64,000 nt of DNA, taken from contig CAJTTF010000004.1 of the NCBI GenBank assembly GCA_910579165.1, positions 70,075 through 134,074 of the forward strand, written 5' to 3'. This DNA comes from an uncultured Atopobiaceae bacterium (GTDB lineage Bacteria > Actinomycetota > Coriobacteriia > Coriobacteriales > Atopobiaceae). The position numbers were made by a program, and so were the translations under genes. Below, one piece after another: positions 54,144 through 62,554 of the stretch. The notes beneath the pieces were generated by a model. It saw nothing but the letters and a program-made list of their open reading frames with translations. It searched no databases and was not told the DNA's origin. How positions within the stretch are numbered: the first letter of the stretch is position 1; every line of letters starts with the position of its first letter.

Positions 54144-55061
54144 AACCACCACGTCTGCTTTTAGTTTCTCCACGGCCGTCTTATCGGGAGCTTGAGTTCC
54201 TGCCTGCATGACAGAGGCTGCCGCCGTTGCCATGCTGAGTTTAATGGCCGCCTCCATCTCCATCTGGTGCTGACGCGCATACGCCATGCCCGCAACAAGT
54301 GCATCGCCCGCCCCCACCGTAGATCCCACTTCCACAGAAAGCGCCGGTGCACTGTAGGCACTATTCTGCGTGATAAAAAGAGCTCCTTCTGCACCGCGCG
54401 ACACAATAAGGCACTCAATCCCTTTATCCAAAAGGTCTTGCGCTGTCTCTAGAATTTCTTCTGTTGAACTAAGCTCTTTTTGCGCATACTGAGAAAGCTC
54501 ATGCACATTGGGCTTCACCAGGTAGGGACGCGCCTGGATACCTTGTTTAAACGCCTCTCCATCGGCGTCCAAAAAGGTACAGACACCCTTTTCACGCAGA
54601 GCCTCAATCCACGTCTTATAGATTGCGCTGTCCGCTCCCTGTGGCAATGAACCGGAAAGAATAACGATGTCTGTGGGCTCAACAATCCGCAGCAAAAGCG
54701 TAAGCATGTTGTCAATAATCTCTTGCTTCACGCTGGGGCCCCCGATGTTAATATCCGTATTGATGCGCGCCTTCTCGTCTACGATCTTCGTATTGGTGCG
54801 CGTTTCACCTTCAATATAAAACGGCCAGCAATCCACCTTCAACGTAGCGAGCTGTTTTTCAATCTGTTTGCCTACTGATCCTCCCAGAAGCGCCAGAGCA
54901 AGGGATTCACAATCAAAAACATTGAGCGTTTTAGAAACATTAATTCCTTTTCCGCCGGCGTCGCTTCTGTCGCGATTTGCACGATTAACTTCGCCGAGCG
55001 AAAAATCATCAACATAGACGGTGCGGTCGAGCGCCGGATTAAGGGTAACGGTGTAAATCAT
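54129..55061 (-). CDS. fruK: 1-phosphofructokinase (PfkB family)
   Basis: 310 residues. MIYTVTLNPALDRTVYV and GGKGINVSKTL at the N-terminus, VILSGSLPQGADS in the middle, and the C-terminal anion-hole and base motif VGSTVGAGDALVAG are those of 1-phosphofructokinase/tagatose-6-P kinase. Phosphorylates fructose-1-P or a related sugar phosphate. No fruA or fruR is adjacent, so the substrate is uncertain. Confidence 0.88.
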   Translation of the reverse strand: MIYTVTLNPALDRTVYVDDFSLGEVNRANRDRSDAGGKGINVSKTLNVFDCESLALALLGGSVGKQIEKQLATLKVDCWPFYIEGETRTNTKIVDEKARINTDINIGGPSVKQEIIDNMLTLLLRIVEPTDIVILSGSLPQGADSAIYKTWIEALREKGVCTFLDADGEAFKQGIQARPYLVKPNVHELSQYAQKELSSTEEILETAQDLLDKGIECLIVSRGAEGALFITQNSAYSAPALSVEVGSTVGAGDALVAGMAYARQHQMEMEAAIKLSMATAAASVMQAGTQAPDKTAVEKLKADVVVHKLL

Positions 55062-55166
55062 GTTTCCGCTTTCCTAGAATGGTAATACAAGAGCCTGAGC
55101 GTCTAAAATAGACTGCGTAGGGTAAAAAAGTGTAACGTCTATTAACCATTGAGTAAAGGAGTATCC

Positions 55167-55307
55167 ATGGCAGACGAGAAGAAATATACGTTTCGTTGCA
55201 CGGTTTGTGGTTATGAAATCACCATCGATGAGCCCGAGCTTCCAGAAGATTTTGTTTGCCCCGTGTGCGGAGTAGGAAGAGAATTCTTTGAGCTGGTTGA
55301 AGACTAA
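55167..55307 (+). CDS. Rubredoxin
   Basis: 46 residues. Two iron-binding knuckles, CTVCGYE and CPVCGVG, separated by a short segment IDEPELPEDFV, the standard rubredoxin layout though a few residues shorter than usual. Single-iron electron carrier, typical of anaerobes, feeding flavodiiron or peroxide-reducing proteins. AAAGGAGTATCC precedes the ATG, and a strong terminator follows. It diverges from fruK. A flavin reductase gene of the rubredoxin-linked type lies 2.3 kb away. Confidence 0.9.
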   Translation: MADEKKYTFRCTVCGYEITIDEPELPEDFVCPVCGVGREFFELVED

Positions 55308-55331
55308 GCCCGCTTCCTCAGAAAAAGAGAG

Positions 55332-55365
55332 CGCCCCTCTCCGCATGGAGGAGGGGCGTTTTTTT
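55332..55365 (+). terminator. Terminator of the rubredoxin gene
   Basis: CGCCCC...GGGGCG hairpin with TCTCC/GGAGGA inner pairs and GCAT loop, then seven T. Confidence 0.88.
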
Positions 55366-55478
55366 ATGGATTATGGGAGGGCCAGCGCCAAATATGTGTG
55401 CAACCCGTAATCTTGATATTTCAGTAAAATCTTCACTGGGCTCTAGGGAAAAGCATCAATACCAAGAATGCGTCGTAT

Positions 55479-55512
55479 ATAAAAAGGCGGATCACACAAC
55501 ATGGTCCGCCTT
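55479..55512 (-). terminator. Terminator of tmRNA
   Basis: Minus strand AAGGCGGA / TCCGCCTT stem (55484-55491 with 55505-55512) followed by TTTTTATA, ten bases past the tmRNA CCA end. Confidence 0.88.
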
Positions 55513-55521
55513 ATTGCTATC

Positions 55522-55884
55522 TGGTGGAGGCGCGGAGAATCGAACTCCGGTCCTACATAACTCCCTGGCAGGCATCTACAAGCTTAGCTACCTTTAATAA
55601 AGCGAAGTTGGTAAGGCAGCAGACCTTCTTCGCCTTTGCCGCATCCATCTTTTCGCTTGGCTTGCGCGGCGCATCCAAACGAGCACCTTTTGTAACCGAC
55701 GCTCATTAACAAACCAAAAGGAAATTCGTTAGGAGCGTGCTGCTTTTAAATTAAGCAGCAAGGGCATAACGCCCATTGAAGGAAGTGTTGTCAATTAATT
55801 TTGACAGTACCCCTGTTTTACGTGGCGAGGAGACCACGACTTGCTTCCTACCTTAGAGCCATCTAGTCGAAACCAGTCGCCCCC
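55522..55884 (-). ncRNA. ssrA: Transfer-messenger RNA
   Basis: 363 nt. The 5' end GGGGGCGACTGGTTTCGACT and 3' end GGTTC-type T-arm GGAGTTCGATTCTCC, then CGCCTCCACCA, pair to form the tRNA-like part; CCA is encoded. The tag reading frame ends TAT GCC CTT GCT GCT TAA, giving the conserved YALAA; upstream codons read ...DNTSFNGR, so the tag ends NTSFNGRYALAA. The exact resume codon is not certain. Rescues stalled ribosomes with SmpB, encoded 2.5 kb away. Confidence 0.95.
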
Positions 55885-55885
55885 A

Positions 55886-55965
55886 ATTAACGTTTTCCTT
55901 CAAAACGTTAGGGTGCGTATATTACCAAATATCCTGAAATAAAACCAAGTAGGGGCTCTGATTTA
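55886..55965 (-). promoter_or_regulatory. tmRNA promoter and leader hairpin
   Basis: Minus strand: TTGGTT, 18 bases, TAATAT is a reasonable -35/-10 pair. Between it and the mature 5' end lies a perfect hairpin AACGTTTT-GAAGG-AAAACGTT. The leader is removed by RNase P in the known pathway. Confidence 0.5.
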
Positions 55966-56017
55966 CTGCCAAGAGGCCGAGAAAAGCGCAGCCATGCGAT
56001 GGTAATAGGACAAATGT

Positions 56018-56181
56018 GGTTGTGTTTTGCGGCCAAAATGCCAAAATACTGGTTCATTTTGCGGTCAAAATGGACAAATACGGGTTGTGTTTTGCGACTA
56101 AATTAGTCAATAACAGGTTGTGTTTTGCGACCAAAATGGCCAAATTGGGGTTGTGTTTTGCGATAATACCTGCTAAGGTGG
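56018..56181. repeat. Five 33-bp direct tandem repeats
   Basis: Units start at 56018, 56051, 56083, 56116 and 56149, each GGTTGTGTTTTGCG (second unit GGTTCATTTTGCG) followed by a variable half containing (G/A)CCAAAATGGCCAAAT-like sequence. The fifth unit decays after 14 bp. No spacer-repeat alternation, so not CRISPR. Array lies in the 429-bp gene-free stretch between tmRNA and the ATPase gene, ending 132 bp before its start. Confidence 0.9.
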
Positions 56182-56313
56182 TCAATACTAGAACGATGCT
56201 AATGAGCTTACTACTCCTTGCCTTAGGGAAAAAGAACCTCAGACCTCACACCAAGGAATGCGACTAAATCGCCCACCAGCATCTAAGAGACACCAGGCTT
56301 TAAAAGGATAGCC

Positions 56314-57651
56314 ATGCTAAAACGAAAAATTACCCAGAAGTTTATCGAATGGAAAGAGAGCAAAACTTCCCAGGCTTTGCTCGTGATGGGCGCACGCCAA
56401 GTTGGAAAAACTACCTCTATTCGTACCTTTGGCCTCTCCCATTACGAAAATGTTGCAGAGGTTAATTTCTTTCAAAATACAAGCGCCGTTGAAACCATCG
56501 CCGCTGCTCAAGACGCCGCAGATTTGCTGTTGCGTATCTCAGCGCTTTCAAGAACTGAAATGAAGGAAGGCTCCACGCTCATCTTTCTCGACGAAATACA
56601 AGAATGCGAGAACCTCCTCACGCTTTTAAAATTCTTGATGGAAGAGACCTCTTACGACGTCATCATGAGCGGCTCACTACTTGGGCTCGACAATTTTCCC
56701 GCGCGCTCTCTACCCGTTGGCTTCCTGCAAACGGTTACACTTTATCCTCTCGATTTTGAAGAATTCTGCATGGCACGAGCAGTCCCCGGGGAGGTTATGC
56801 AAGTAGCAAGAGATTGCTTTAAACGACAGAGCCCCGTACCAGATTATGTACACGACATGCTCATGCGTGAGTTTTACCTCTACCTTCTTGTTGGAGGCAT
56901 GCCTGATGCAACTCAGGCATTTATCGAAACAAACACGCTGGGAAAAACGCGCAATGCACAAAAAGGCATCGTGGATATTTATGAATACGACATAACTAAA
57001 TACGTTGCCGATAAGACAGAGCGCCGGCAGATCGAAATGGTATATGAAGCAATTCCCAAGCAGCTGAGCGCGGAGAATAAACGGTTCAAGTACACGCGTC
57101 TAAGCAAGAATCTGCGCTATTCCAACATAGAAACCGCATTCGACTGGTTGGCCTGCTCTGGGATAGCTTTGCTCACTGAACGTATCACCGAGCCACTTTA
57201 CCCCCTCAAAGCAAGCGCAAATCCTAGCAACGTGAAGATTTTCATGAACGATGTTGGACTTCTTACTTCACAGCTCATGGGTGATGTAGACATCGATATA
57301 CTCAATCGTCGAGCTTCCATGAATTACGGGTCAATATTTGAGAATGTCTGCGCGCAGGAGCTGAGAGCACATGGATACAATCTCTACTACTATCACTCTA
57401 GCAAGCAAGGTGAAGTTGATTTCGTCCTTGAGGACAAAAGAGGCGACATAAGTCTTTGCGAGATTAAATCGGGCAAGGATTACAAGCGACACAATGCGCT
57501 CAACAATCTCCTCTCTACCCCCAATTACTCCTTCGCCAAGTCGTACGTATTTTGCGATGGCAATCTTCACGAAGAAAAAAACGCTTTATATCTTCCAATC
57601 TATATGATTGATTTTTTGCACTACGAGCAGAATTATTCAGAAGCGCTATAA
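56314..57651 (+). CDS. AAA_14/DUF4143 ATP-binding protein
   Basis: 445 residues. Walker A GARQVGKTT (residues 27-35) and Walker B LIFLDEIQE mark an AAA-type ATPase domain; the C-terminal half (NYGSIFENVCAQELRAHGYNLYYYHSSKQGEVDFVLEDKRGDISLCEIKSGKDYKRH region) is DUF4143, related to PD-(D/E)XK nucleases (E...D...EIKSG). Function of this widespread family is unsettled; it is often patchily distributed and suspected of defence or toxin-like roles. A 33-bp repeat array lies just upstream. Its 3' end overlaps the convergent flavin reductase gene by 19 bases. Confidence 0.88.
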   Translation: MLKRKITQKFIEWKESKTSQALLVMGARQVGKTTSIRTFGLSHYENVAEVNFFQNTSAVETIAAAQDAADLLLRISALSRTEMKEGSTLIFLDEIQECENLLTLLKFLMEETSYDVIMSGSLLGLDNFPARSLPVGFLQTVTLYPLDFEEFCMARAVPGEVMQVARDCFKRQSPVPDYVHDMLMREFYLYLLVGGMPDATQAFIETNTLGKTRNAQKGIVDIYEYDITKYVADKTERRQIEMVYEAIPKQLSAENKRFKYTRLSKNLRYSNIETAFDWLACSGIALLTERITEPLYPLKASANPSNVKIFMNDVGLLTSQLMGDVDIDILNRRASMNYGSIFENVCAQELRAHGYNLYYYHSSKQGEVDFVLEDKRGDISLCEIKSGKDYKRHNALNNLLSTPNYSFAKSYVFCDGNLHEEKNALYLPIYMIDFLHYEQNYSEAL

Positions 57652-58172
57652 CTGGAGGCCTTTGGCGGCGTTTTCCCCTTGAGAACGTTGTGGTAGTAGT
57701 CGTACGTGAGAGGCTTCTGGGAGGAGAGATGTTTTGCCGCTTCCACGCGCGCAAGAAAAATTGAGTGCGTCCCAGCATCGATAACCTGCTCCACTTTGCA
57801 AGCCATCACGCCGCAGCTGTGTTCAGGCGTATAGACATCTCCAAGACTGTCTGTGGCCGTTTCAATGCCTTCAAATTTGTTAAAGTCGAGAGAACTTCTA
57901 AATCCAAAACGCCCGATAAATACCATGTCAGCTGTTTGATCCAAAATGGAAAGGGCAAAACGACCCGTTTGTTTAATGACCTTACAGGTTTCATTTTCAT
58001 TGTTGCAAGCAATGGTAATTTGAATGGGGTTTGATGTGACCTGAGTAGCGGTGTTGATGATGCATCCAGCAGAAAACGGCTCATTGCCTGCGGAGTCTTT
58101 CAGGGTGCTGGAAACAATATAGAGCCCGTACGTCTGCTTAAACATAACGGTAGAATCAACGTTTTCAGCCAT
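57633..58172 (-). CDS. Flavin reductase-domain protein
   Basis: 179 residues of the FMN-binding split-barrel type. YGLYIVSSTLKDSAGNEPFSAGCIINTATQVTSNPIQITIACNNENETCKVIKQTGRFALSILDQ matches the flavin reductase-like domain found in flavoredoxins and high-molecular-weight rubredoxins. It likely passes electrons from NAD(P)H through FMN to an acceptor such as the nearby rubredoxin. No signal peptide. Confidence 0.9.
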   Translation of the reverse strand: MAENVDSTVMFKQTYGLYIVSSTLKDSAGNEPFSAGCIINTATQVTSNPIQITIACNNENETCKVIKQTGRFALSILDQTADMVFIGRFGFRSSLDFNKFEGIETATDSLGDVYTPEHSCGVMACKVEQVIDAGTHSIFLARVEAAKHLSSQKPLTYDYYHNVLKGKTPPKASSYSASE

Positions 58173-58203
58173 TTTTACTCCTTCTACGCGAGTACCGCGC
58201 CTC

Positions 58204-58419
58204 TTTAAAGCACTCTATTTGGTAGGACACTCCATAATTTGCTAGAGCGCTCGTTGTCTATTAAAGCGCCCATTGCTACGTTTCTTCTGGCTCGCGCGCC
58301 AGTCGCCTATCAGACTCACGCCTCGCCTCTGGCACGCGTTTAGAGCGCCCGGTTGTTGCGTTCCTTAAGCTCGCGCGCCAGTCGCCTATCAGACTCACGC
58401 TTTGCCTCTGATGCGCGTT
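58204..58419. repeat. Tandem copies of the smpB 3' end
   Basis: The last 79 bp of smpB (58340-58418) recur at 58261-58339 with few changes (shared block CTCGCGCGCCAGTCGCCTAT), including the stop. A third, more decayed part (CTAGAGCGCTCG, TTAAAGCACTC) lies at 58204-58260. Confidence 0.9.
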
Positions 58420-58846
58420 TGTCGAAAAGCTTTTTACCCTTTGCAAGAGCAATTTTCACTTTTACGCGACTGTTCTTATCGAAGTAAAGCTCTAAGGCAA
58501 TGATAGCCATACCCTTTGGCTCCGTTTTTTTCTCCAGATATCTGATCTGCTTCTTGTGCAGCAAGAGCCGACGCTTGCGATCGGGGTTTTTATTGGCAAA
58601 ACTTCCATGCGAAAAAGGAGCAATATGCAAACCATGCAGCCAAGCTTGACCGTCACGGATAAGCACAAAGGACTCAGTAATCTGCGCCGAACGCTCGCGG
58701 AGACTGCGAACTTCCGTTCCCGAAAGCTCTATGCCTGCCTCAAAGGTTTCCTCAATCTCGTACTCATAGTGGGCGGTACGATTCTTCGCAAGCATATCCT
58801 TTCCGGGCGTTTTGGCTTTCTTATCTTTACTGGACTTACTGTTCAT
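58340..58846 (-). CDS. smpB: SsrA-binding protein
   Basis: 168 residues. RTAHYEYEIEETFEAGIELSGTEVRSLRER, the central AWLHGLHIAPFSHGSF with NPDRKRRLLLHKKQI, and the C-terminal GKKLFDKRASEAKRESDRRLARELK are SmpB hallmarks. Partner of tmRNA in ribosome rescue. The ATG overlaps the end of the TPR gene by 11 bases, with AAGGA before it. An extra 20-residue Lys-rich N-terminus is present. Confidence 0.96.
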   Translation of the reverse strand: MNSKSSKDKKAKTPGKDMLAKNRTAHYEYEIEETFEAGIELSGTEVRSLRERSAQITESFVLIRDGQAWLHGLHIAPFSHGSFANKNPDRKRRLLLHKKQIRYLEKKTEPKGMAIIALELYFDKNSRVKVKIALAKGKKLFDKRASEAKRESDRRLARELKERNNRAL

Positions 58847-59687
58847 CGCTTTCCTTAATAAGAGCAAGGAGCGCCTCGCAAGCTTTCTGCCCCACTAGAG
58901 CGCGTGCTGCCTTAATGTAGGCTTTTGCCAACTTTTCATTGGCGCCGTTCACGTCATCAGTTGCACACAGTAACAAACAAACCGCAATTTCAGCATTGGC
59001 ACCTTCCGGCAAACCTTCCGCCTCCACAAGAGGTCCTGCCTCTGCCATCGTCAAGGTCTGTGGGTCTTTGTCAGCGCCCGCCCACGCCGAGCAAAGCTCA
59101 GCAACAACGGGGTCATCAACGTCAAAGTTGAGAGCACACCTGAGAGCAGCAGCTGCGGCCAAATCCTTGCCAGTACTCTCAAAATAGCTCGCGAAGTTTG
59201 CGTACGCACGCACAAGATGGCGAGCCTCACTTGCGCGTGAAAATACGCTAAACGAGAGCCCCAGCCATTCTTTCAAATCCCCCGCTGTTCTGCGTACTTC
59301 GGCCAGATCGAGACGCACAGCACAATTCATAGGGTTCCAGCGAATTGCCTGCATAAGCGCCTTGTCCGCCGCCGCATAATCCCCCAGACCCACCAGCGCA
59401 TAACCTAAATCAGCATAGAGCTGATCCAGATGCTCCTCCAGATTAATTATCTGTCGCGGGTCCTTCTCGACGCGGCGGTACGCAAGTTGATAGAAGAGGG
59501 AAGGAAACGAAAAGTACTGTATCTCGTCGGTCGTTTGGCAATTGCGGTCAACGTATTCCTCTGCATCCTCTGCAAGCGCCGATAAAAGTCCCGCAGCTTC
59601 CTCTAGTTTTTGCTCACCAAGAAGCGCCTCTGCCTCTTGCAAGCGTTGATTGAGCCGAGAAAAGTCTGGTTTTTTATCGTTGTTCAT
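58836..59687 (-). CDS. TPR-repeat protein
   Basis: 283 residues, all alpha-helical. Degenerate tetratricopeptide units are visible at LQEAEALLGEQKLEEAAGLLSALAED (about 11-36), YADLGYALVGLGDYAAADKALMQAIRWNP (about 90-118) and the following helices. Cytoplasmic scaffold of unknown partner. Overlap with smpB indicates joint translation, so a role in ribosome rescue is possible but unproven. Confidence 0.75.
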   Translation of the reverse strand: MNNDKKPDFSRLNQRLQEAEALLGEQKLEEAAGLLSALAEDAEEYVDRNCQTTDEIQYFSFPSLFYQLAYRRVEKDPRQIINLEEHLDQLYADLGYALVGLGDYAAADKALMQAIRWNPMNCAVRLDLAEVRRTAGDLKEWLGLSFSVFSRASEARHLVRAYANFASYFESTGKDLAAAAALRCALNFDVDDPVVAELCSAWAGADKDPQTLTMAEAGPLVEAEGLPEGANAEIAVCLLLCATDDVNGANEKLAKAYIKAARALVGQKACEALLALIKESDEQ

Positions 59688-59695
59688 AGTGTTAC

Positions 59696-59804
59696 TTGAA
59701 TCTTTCTTGTACGTTCACGATGTCACATTTTCACCGTGCTGCATTAGTCTTTCTTGTACGATCGAGATGTCGCGCTTTCACCGTATTGCGTTAGTCCTTC
59801 TTCT
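59696..59804. repeat. 47-bp tandem repeats at the rnr 3' end
   Basis: The rnr stop region TTAGTCCTTCTT (59791) is followed outward by TTAGTCTTTCTTGTACG at 59744 and TTGAATCTTTCTTGTACG at 59696. The two outer units are 47-48 bp and about 80% alike; only the first ~13 bp match the coding end. Confidence 0.8.
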
Positions 59805-61614
59805 GCGGTGGCAAATCAAAATTTACATGGCCGCGTACAACATTCACGGATTCAACACGCACCTTAATCTTTTGCCCAATTTCATAGGTAATGTTTGTAT
59901 CTTCGCCTCGCAGTGCCATATGCTTTTCATCATACACAAACCAATCATTCGCCGCATTGCCGCAAGAGAGATAACGAATGGGCAAAAGCCCCTGAGCGCC
60001 GGTTTCTGCAAGCTCAACAAAACACCCAAAATCCTCCACGCCAACAATTACACCGTCCTCCACGTTACCAATGCGGGGCAGATAGAACTCCGCCATCTTG
60101 ACATCGTCAGAGGCGCGTTCCGCATCAACGGCGCGCTTCTCACCCTCTGAACACGCATTACACATGGCGCTCAAATTGTTCACCTGCAGTTGATAATTCT
60201 TGGAACGCATTGTATTGCCCAAGAGCGCCTTGACTGTGCGATGAACAAGAATGTCTGGATAACGGCGAATGGGAGAAGTGAAGTGAAGATACGCCGGCGC
60301 CTGCAAAGCATAGTGCCCCTCATTCTCTGGTAGATAGATGGCTTTCTTTTGTGCACGTAACAGTAATTGCGAGACGAGAAAGCTATACGGCGTCTTTTTG
60401 GCGCGTTCCAAAACGGACTCGATGGCGTGTGGATTTGCTGCTAAGATTTGCTCATCGTCTCCGGGTTCTAAAAGCCCAAACTCACGCAGAAGAACGACAT
60501 CTTCCTCCAGGCATTCTTGTTTAGGCGCTTGATGAACGCGGTAAGCAGTCTTAAGGTCGCGCTCTGCCAGGAGTTTTGCCACGCATTCATTTGCCAGCAG
60601 CATTGCTTCTTCCACCATGCGTGTAGCGGGCGTTGGTAGGCGCTTCTGAATCTTGATGGGAACGCCTTCCTTGTTAAAGACAAACTTGAGCTCTTGGCTC
60701 TCAAACTCCAAGGCACCAGCGGTGGCTCTGCGTGCGCGGCGTTTCTCGGCAATTTCTGCGCAGGCCAAAATGGAATGGGCAATTATGGATAAGAGTTCAT
60801 TCTTCTGCGCACTGAGGATCTCATCGGATGCATCCTGAGTCTCGATTACTCCCCCGGCCAAGATGCTGATGTCGCTTGGGCGCTTCAAGAATGCCTCAAC
60901 CGTTTCATACGAAAAGCGTCCCCTTGAATGAATGATGGAGGGAAAAACGTCGACGTGGAAGACTTCAGCCTCTTCGCTAAGCTCAATCTCCACCGTCATG
61001 GCAAGCCTATCTTTCCCCGGAACAAGCGAGCAGATATCGTCAGATAGCGCGAAGGGCAACATGGGAATGACCTGGTTAGCAAGGTACACTGAGCAAGTGC
61101 GCCGAAGCGCCTCTTTGTCAAGCGGGGTGCCCGGCTCCACGTAATGGGAAACATCGGCTATGTTGACGGAGAGAAAGTACGTGCCATCCGCGCGTTTCTC
61201 GGCGTATACGGCATCGTCAAAGTCCTTAGCATCCGCTGGGTCAACCGTAATGCAGCAGGTATCGCGTCTATCTTGGCGGAGCGCATCTTCAGCAAAAAGT
61301 GCCTCAGCATCAAAGGAGTTTGGAATAGAGCGGGCGGCTTGTGTGACTTTTTCTGGAAAAGACTTGGGCAGCTTATAGCGACTAAAAATCTCTGCTATGC
61401 CTTTTTCGCCCGGGCTGAGACGCTTTTGAAACTTCGAACGCGATGGTCTTCCGTGAGGATTTTTGCCAAGGCTATAACGCTTTTTTTTGCGCGCTAGAGG
61501 TAGGCGCTTTTTATCGCCCTTTGCAGCCGGAGTTGCTTTGCGCCCCTTACGAGAAGAAGGGCCCCGCTTGGAACCCTTCTTATTAACGCTTGCATGTGTT
61601 TTTCTCTTAGCCAC
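59791..61614 (-). CDS. rnr: Ribonuclease R (RNB-domain exoribonuclease)
   Basis: About 607 residues. The catalytic acid cluster DPADAKDFDDAVYAE opens the RNB domain, which continues NIADVSHYVEPGTPLDKEALRR and RYPDILVHRTV; a C-terminal S1 domain follows (MAEFYLPRIGNVEDGVIVGVEDFGCFVEL). The first ~95 residues are very basic low-complexity (KKRLPLARKKKRYSLGKN) and the usual N-terminal cold-shock domains are missing, so it is shorter than most RNase R. Degrades structured RNA, including defective mRNA in trans-translation. The GTG of VAKRKTH is taken as start, overlapping the ftsX stop only within the leader; a TTG 18 codons upstream is possible. Confidence 0.93.
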   Translation of the reverse strand: MAKRKTHASVNKKGSKRGPSSRKGRKATPAAKGDKKRLPLARKKKRYSLGKNPHGRPSRSKFQKRLSPGEKGIAEIFSRYKLPKSFPEKVTQAARSIPNSFDAEALFAEDALRQDRRDTCCITVDPADAKDFDDAVYAEKRADGTYFLSVNIADVSHYVEPGTPLDKEALRRTCSVYLANQVIPMLPFALSDDICSLVPGKDRLAMTVEIELSEEAEVFHVDVFPSIIHSRGRFSYETVEAFLKRPSDISILAGGVIETQDASDEILSAQKNELLSIIAHSILACAEIAEKRRARRATAGALEFESQELKFVFNKEGVPIKIQKRLPTPATRMVEEAMLLANECVAKLLAERDLKTAYRVHQAPKQECLEEDVVLLREFGLLEPGDDEQILAANPHAIESVLERAKKTPYSFLVSQLLLRAQKKAIYLPENEGHYALQAPAYLHFTSPIRRYPDILVHRTVKALLGNTMRSKNYQLQVNNLSAMCNACSEGEKRAVDAERASDDVKMAEFYLPRIGNVEDGVIVGVEDFGCFVELAETGAQGLLPIRYLSCGNAANDWFVYDEKHMALRGEDTNITYEIGQKIKVRVESVNVVRGHVNFDLPPQKKD

Positions 61615-61627
61615 TCTTGTTACGCTT

Positions 61628-62554
61628 TTATACTTTAAGGTACCGGCGCATGGCGATTGCTGAGCCAAACAGACCCAACAGAATACCTATCACAAGAAGC
61701 GCAACGTAGGTGATGAAGACAATGACCGGATCAACCTCAAAACTTAAGAACTGCAAACTCTCCTCAAGCCTCGGCATTACAAACCCCATCAGCAACTGAA
61801 GCGTCACGATAGCTAAAACAGAGCCAAAGAAGGCTTCCAGGGCACCTTCCATCAAAAACGGTCCGCGAATGAAGCCGTTAGAAGCGCCTACAAGACGCAT
61901 GATAGCGATCTCACGACGGCGTGCAGCAATAGCAAGGCGGACGGTGTTGTTAATGAAGATAAAGGCAGCAAACGTAAGGAGCAGGACAAGAACCACACCA
62001 CCAATGCGAATATAGTTTGTGATGGTGAAGAGTCGCTCTACCGTTTCCTGGCCATACTGGACAGAATCCGCTGGATCATCGGGGTCATCGCAGATGGTTT
62101 TAAACGTAGAATCGTTGGCGAGTTTCTGGGCTGTGGATTGTACGAGCTTGGGATCGTTTAACTTTATGACAAGCGACGCCGGCACCGGATTCTGACCATC
62201 CAGGGCATCCACGGCAGCAGAGGCATTGCGGTTTGTCATCGTTGAACGATACTCTTCCAGCGCCTGTTCCTTCGATTTGTATGTAACAGACTCTACGTTG
62301 TTCCATTTTTGAATAGTGGCCTGCATTTGATCAACGGTGTTTTTATCGGCGGAATCTGCAAGAAATGCCTGGATAGTAACCTTATCCTCAACCGATCCCA
62401 CCATACGAGAAACCACTGCAGAACCTAAGATAAAAAGGCCAATGATAAAGAGGGACAAAAACATTGTGACAACCGCTCCCAAAGCAGTTGACCAGTTGCG
62501 ACGGAAGTGCAAAAAGGCTTCGCGCAGCGAATAACGAAGATTAGAGAGCACCAT
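61628..62554 (-). CDS. ftsX: Cell-division protein FtsX
   Basis: 308 residues, four membrane helices with a large outer loop between the first and second (about 50-165), then LVLLLTFAAFIFINNTVRLAIAARRREIAIMRLVGAS, the FtsX core. With FtsE it activates outer peptidoglycan hydrolases during division; a PcsB-like coiled-coil hydrolase is encoded at 29-30 kb. GGAGG lies 11 bases before the ATG, inside the ftsE end, which it overlaps by 14 bases. Confidence 0.95.
   Translation of the reverse strand: MVLSNLRYSLREAFLHFRRNWSTALGAVVTMFLSLFIIGLFILGSAVVSRMVGSVEDKVTIQAFLADSADKNTVDQMQATIQKWNNVESVTYKSKEQALEEYRSTMTNRNASAAVDALDGQNPVPASLVIKLNDPKLVQSTAQKLANDSTFKTICDDPDDPADSVQYGQETVERLFTITNYIRIGGVVLVLLLTFAAFIFINNTVRLAIAARRREIAIMRLVGASNGFIRGPFLMEGALEAFFGSVLAIVTLQLLMGFVMPRLEESLQFLSFEVDPVIVFITYVALLVIGILLGLFGSAIAMRRYLKV

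Noticed and set aside
56018..56181. CRISPR array
   Set aside because: Units are directly adjacent, vary gradually, and lack unique spacers; no cas gene is near.
56016..56267. 83-codon frame across the 33-bp repeats giving an 11-residue LCFATK repeat
   Set aside because: An uninterrupted frame is expected whenever a 33-bp unit is repeated; there is no ribosome site and no terminator.
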